From JAHDDY01 sp964549375 (GTDB lineage: Bacteria > Pseudomonadota > Alphaproteobacteria > Rhodobacterales > Rhodobacteraceae): 8,387 nucleotides of DNA. The translations under genes were made by a program, and so were the position numbers. Each line of letters starts with the position of its first letter. Position 1 is the stretch's first letter. The notes beneath the pieces are model-generated. The model was not told where the DNA came from and ran no database searches. It saw nothing but the letters and a program-made list of their open reading frames with translations. Below are positions 6,882 to 8,387 of this stretch, one piece after another. Where the stretch lies: NCBI GenBank assembly GCA_964549375.1, contig CAZJWF010000127.1, forward strand, positions 1 through 8,387. Reading direction: 5' to 3'.

Positions 6882-8030
6882 ATGATAAAAATATCACGGA
6901 ATAGTGCGCTAGCTTTCTCGGTATTTGTTTCGGCTCAATTGTTGACTTCTCAATCTTTTGCGGCAGGTCAAGGTGTAATTTCGAATACATCTAAAACGAT
7001 AACTAACGCCATCGCAAAAGGAGAGAAGGCGACATCCGATATTTTGGGCGATAAAACCGACGTAGATTTTTATGGATCTATTCGTATTGGTGTCGATTAC
7101 ATTGATGCTGGCGTTGATCAAGATGGTGCTAATGGAAGAGATTTCTTGAGCCGTATTGGTGTAAAGGCGAAGTATAGTATTGATGATAGCTTCGATTTTA
7201 TCGGTCAAATTGAATACGGAACACGCAGTGACGTTGTTGATTTTGCTCAAAACGGTGGGCTTGCGTTAAGACAACTCAATGTTGGAATTAAGCATAAAAA
7301 ATACGGATCATTAAAGTATGGATCACAAACAACGACATTTCACAAATTTGTTCGAGGTGCATATTTCAATGACGGCCTCGATACTCTTCGTTTAGCAACA
7401 ATTCGGGAAGATGATTACTTAGCATACGATATCAAAAAAGGACCAATAAAATTTGGCGCGGGAATTCAGCTCGAAGGACAAGATGGCGATGATATCGACC
7501 AGTATCAGGTAGGCGCGGAATATTCGCTCGGCACGTTTAAATTACAAGGTGCCTATGTCCGGGACAATGAAGGCGACAGTCGGGGTAATTTGTACGGAGT
7601 GAGGGGCTGGTGGACTCCCAATAAAAATTTCAAACTTTCAGCCTATCGACATCAACAAGATGATGGCTTCGACTTTCCGTCGGGGGTCGGCGCGACGGGT
7701 ACACTGCGTTTGCGAGCCCGCGACGGGGGTCTGGGCAACATCAACTTTGTTACGACTTGCGTTGGTCAAGATCGCGCTACCACCGGAATTTATGGAAGCG
7801 GGCGCTTCAATAAACACCAACTTCATGCGAGATACGCGATCGATGAATGTGACACCTCTGGCGATGTCTCATCCATCAAGGCCGAGTATGTGTACCACTT
7901 CGACAAGAGTTTGAGAGCTTGGGTCGCCTACGAGCATCTGGAAACTGACTCCGGAAGAACGCCGGCATTGCTGGCGTCTTCAGGTGACGCCTTTGACTCG
8001 GTTCAGTTGGGTGTTCGTTTTGATTTCTAA
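6882..8030 (+). CDS. Outer-membrane porin of the Gram-negative general porin type
   Basis: This is a 382-residue outer-membrane beta-barrel protein, the usual length for 16-strand trimeric porins. A signal peptide covers about residues 1-27 (basic MIKISR, hydrophobic core, QSFA cleavage). The first barrel strand begins near 62 (DFYGSIRIGVDYID), and alternating strands continue to the C-terminal VQLGVRFDF, whose final Phe is the classic outer-membrane assembly signal. The segment GSQTTTFHKFVRGAYFNDG (147-165) ending in DDYLAYD (177-183) fits the pore-constricting loop 3. Residues 28-60 form an unusual polar, helix-like stretch before the first strand. Cys293 and Cys323 are the only cysteines. 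The ribosome site AGGGAGA (6866-6872) is 9 nt from the ATG. The gene is divergent from dctB and may supply the outer-membrane step for dicarboxylates, though this is only inferred from position. G+C changes sharply inside the gene. Confidence 0.88.
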   Translation: MIKISRNSALAFSVFVSAQLLTSQSFAAGQGVISNTSKTITNAIAKGEKATSDILGDKTDVDFYGSIRIGVDYIDAGVDQDGANGRDFLSRIGVKAKYSIDDSFDFIGQIEYGTRSDVVDFAQNGGLALRQLNVGIKHKKYGSLKYGSQTTTFHKFVRGAYFNDGLDTLRLATIREDDYLAYDIKKGPIKFGAGIQLEGQDGDDIDQYQVGAEYSLGTFKLQGAYVRDNEGDSRGNLYGVRGWWTPNKNFKLSAYRHQQDDGFDFPSGVGATGTLRLRARDGGLGNINFVTTCVGQDRATTGIYGSGRFNKHQLHARYAIDECDTSGDVSSIKAEYVYHFDKSLRAWVAYEHLETDSGRTPALLASSGDAFDSVQLGVRFDF

Positions 8031-8061
8031 ATTCTGGTGATTGTCGTTCCTCCCTGCTGCG

Positions 8062-8095
8062 ATAGACCCACCTTTCGTTCACCGGGTGGGTCTAT
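8062..8095 (+). terminator. Stem-loop after the porin, probable terminator without T tract
   Basis: A perfect 11-bp stem (ATAGACCCACC paired with GGTGGGTCTAT) encloses a 12-nt loop and begins 32 bp after the porin stop codon. There is no T run after the stem in either direction (TGCGGTAGC follows on the plus strand), so intrinsic termination may be weak. It may instead protect the mRNA 3' end or work with Rho. Confidence 0.55.
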
Positions 8096-8202
8096 TGCGG
8101 TAGCTTTCGTTCAAATCAGCGCGACAGGCGCAGAGGTTCCTATCTGCCCACGATCCAATCAACTCGATATTCCGTCCGCGCCGCCATCAACTCTCAGCCT
8201 CT

Positions 8203-8386
8203 TCATATCGACATGCTCGCAACAACGCCTTCAGTCTCTGGGCCGATTAAATCGTAGAAATGACTGCGTGACAGGTACTCGATCGTTCCTTTGCGGTCGA
8301 CTCGAAACAACTTGGCAATACCGTGTGCACTACTAGTCGATGGTCACGAGAAGAACCTCGACGGGATCCTTCTTGCCGAAGTACAG
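8203..8386 (-). pseudogene. Possible gene 3' end or frameshifted gene remnant at the window edge
   Basis: No intact gene is visible from 8096 to 8387, and bases 8096-8202 show nothing recognisable. On the minus strand, the frame entering from the window edge reads LYFGKKDPVEVLLVTID and stops at TAG (8333-8335). A second minus frame is open just where the first stops (8343 down to a TGA at 8203-8205) and contains the protein-like AKLFRVDRKGTIEYL and DLIGPETEGVV. The simplest readings are that the first segment is the true C-terminus of a gene lying beyond the window, or that both belong to one gene broken by a single-base indel near 8335-8343. I do not recognise the family. The fragments are short, and a plus-strand frame here is also open, so confidence is low. 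Confidence 0.25.
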
Positions 8387-8387
8387 A

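Noticed and set aside
8072..8113. A 10-bp direct repeat, CTTTCGTTCA, at 8072-8081 and 8104-8113.
   Set aside because: It is a single short pair with no mobile element or array structure around it.
8037..8336. A 99-codon plus-strand open frame after the porin.
   Set aside because: It runs straight through the stem-loop at 8062-8095, has no ribosome site and has a Ser/Arg/Cys/Pro-rich composition typical of a chance frame.
8264..8387. A plus-strand frame at the right edge (IVPLRST, then a VDGHEKN and ILLAEVQ pattern) loosely recalls the middle of MazF/PemK toxins.
   Set aside because: It is closed upstream by TGA at 8261-8263, has no start codon with a ribosome site, and lacks the N-terminal part such a toxin needs. 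The resemblance is too weak to support a call.
8340..8387. An ATG on the plus strand at 8340 that could start a gene leaving the window.
   Set aside because: No ribosome site precedes it, and the encoded MVTRRTSTGSF is not convincing over 16 codons.

Overview
The window (8,387 bp) holds a complete two-component-controlled C4-dicarboxylate TRAP uptake locus and a divergent outer-membrane porin. All five dct genes are on the minus strand, in transcription order dctB, dctD, dctP, dctQ, dctM. The long DctQ, the mature DctP beginning ACDPGE, the overall gene arrangement and the moderate G+C with GTG/TTG starts resemble the Rhodobacter capsulatus dct system. They suggest a Gram-negative alphaproteobacterium of intermediate G+C. 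This is an inference from protein features; no rRNA or other taxonomic marker is present.

Layout. Bases 6-1385 encode DctM, the large membrane permease subunit. Bases 1382-2086 encode DctQ, the small membrane subunit, joined to dctM by a 4-nt ATGA overlap. A strong 11-bp stem-loop lies in the 99-bp gap before dctP (2186-3193), which encodes the periplasmic solute-binding protein. A 193-bp regulatory gap (3194-3386) then separates dctP from dctD and contains a correctly spaced but imperfect sigma-54-type promoter. dctD (3387-4727) encodes a sigma-54-dependent response regulator and dctB (4724-about 6598) its membrane sensor kinase; these two also share an ATGA overlap. A 283-bp A+T-rich divergent control region (6599-6881) carries a good sigma-70-like promoter for dctB and a striking palindrome plus inverted repeat ahead of the porin. 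The porin (6882-8030, plus strand) is followed by an 11-bp stem-loop. The last 290 bp contain no intact gene; fragments of protein-like reading frame on the minus strand may be a gene end or a frameshifted remnant.

How the parts work together (family knowledge plus inference): DctB senses C4-dicarboxylates in the periplasm and phosphorylates DctD. DctD activates sigma-54 RNA polymerase at the dctP promoter. DctP captures substrate in the periplasm and hands it to the DctQM complex, which is driven by an ion gradient. The divergent porin could provide the outer-membrane entry route.

The locus itself is a known type of system. The points most worth a second look are a natural GAFSGA variant of the sigma-54 contact loop in DctD, the repeat structure in front of the porin, the 30% to 73% G+C contrast inside the porin gene, the dctB promoter that overlaps the first possible start codon, and the broken reading frames at the right edge.
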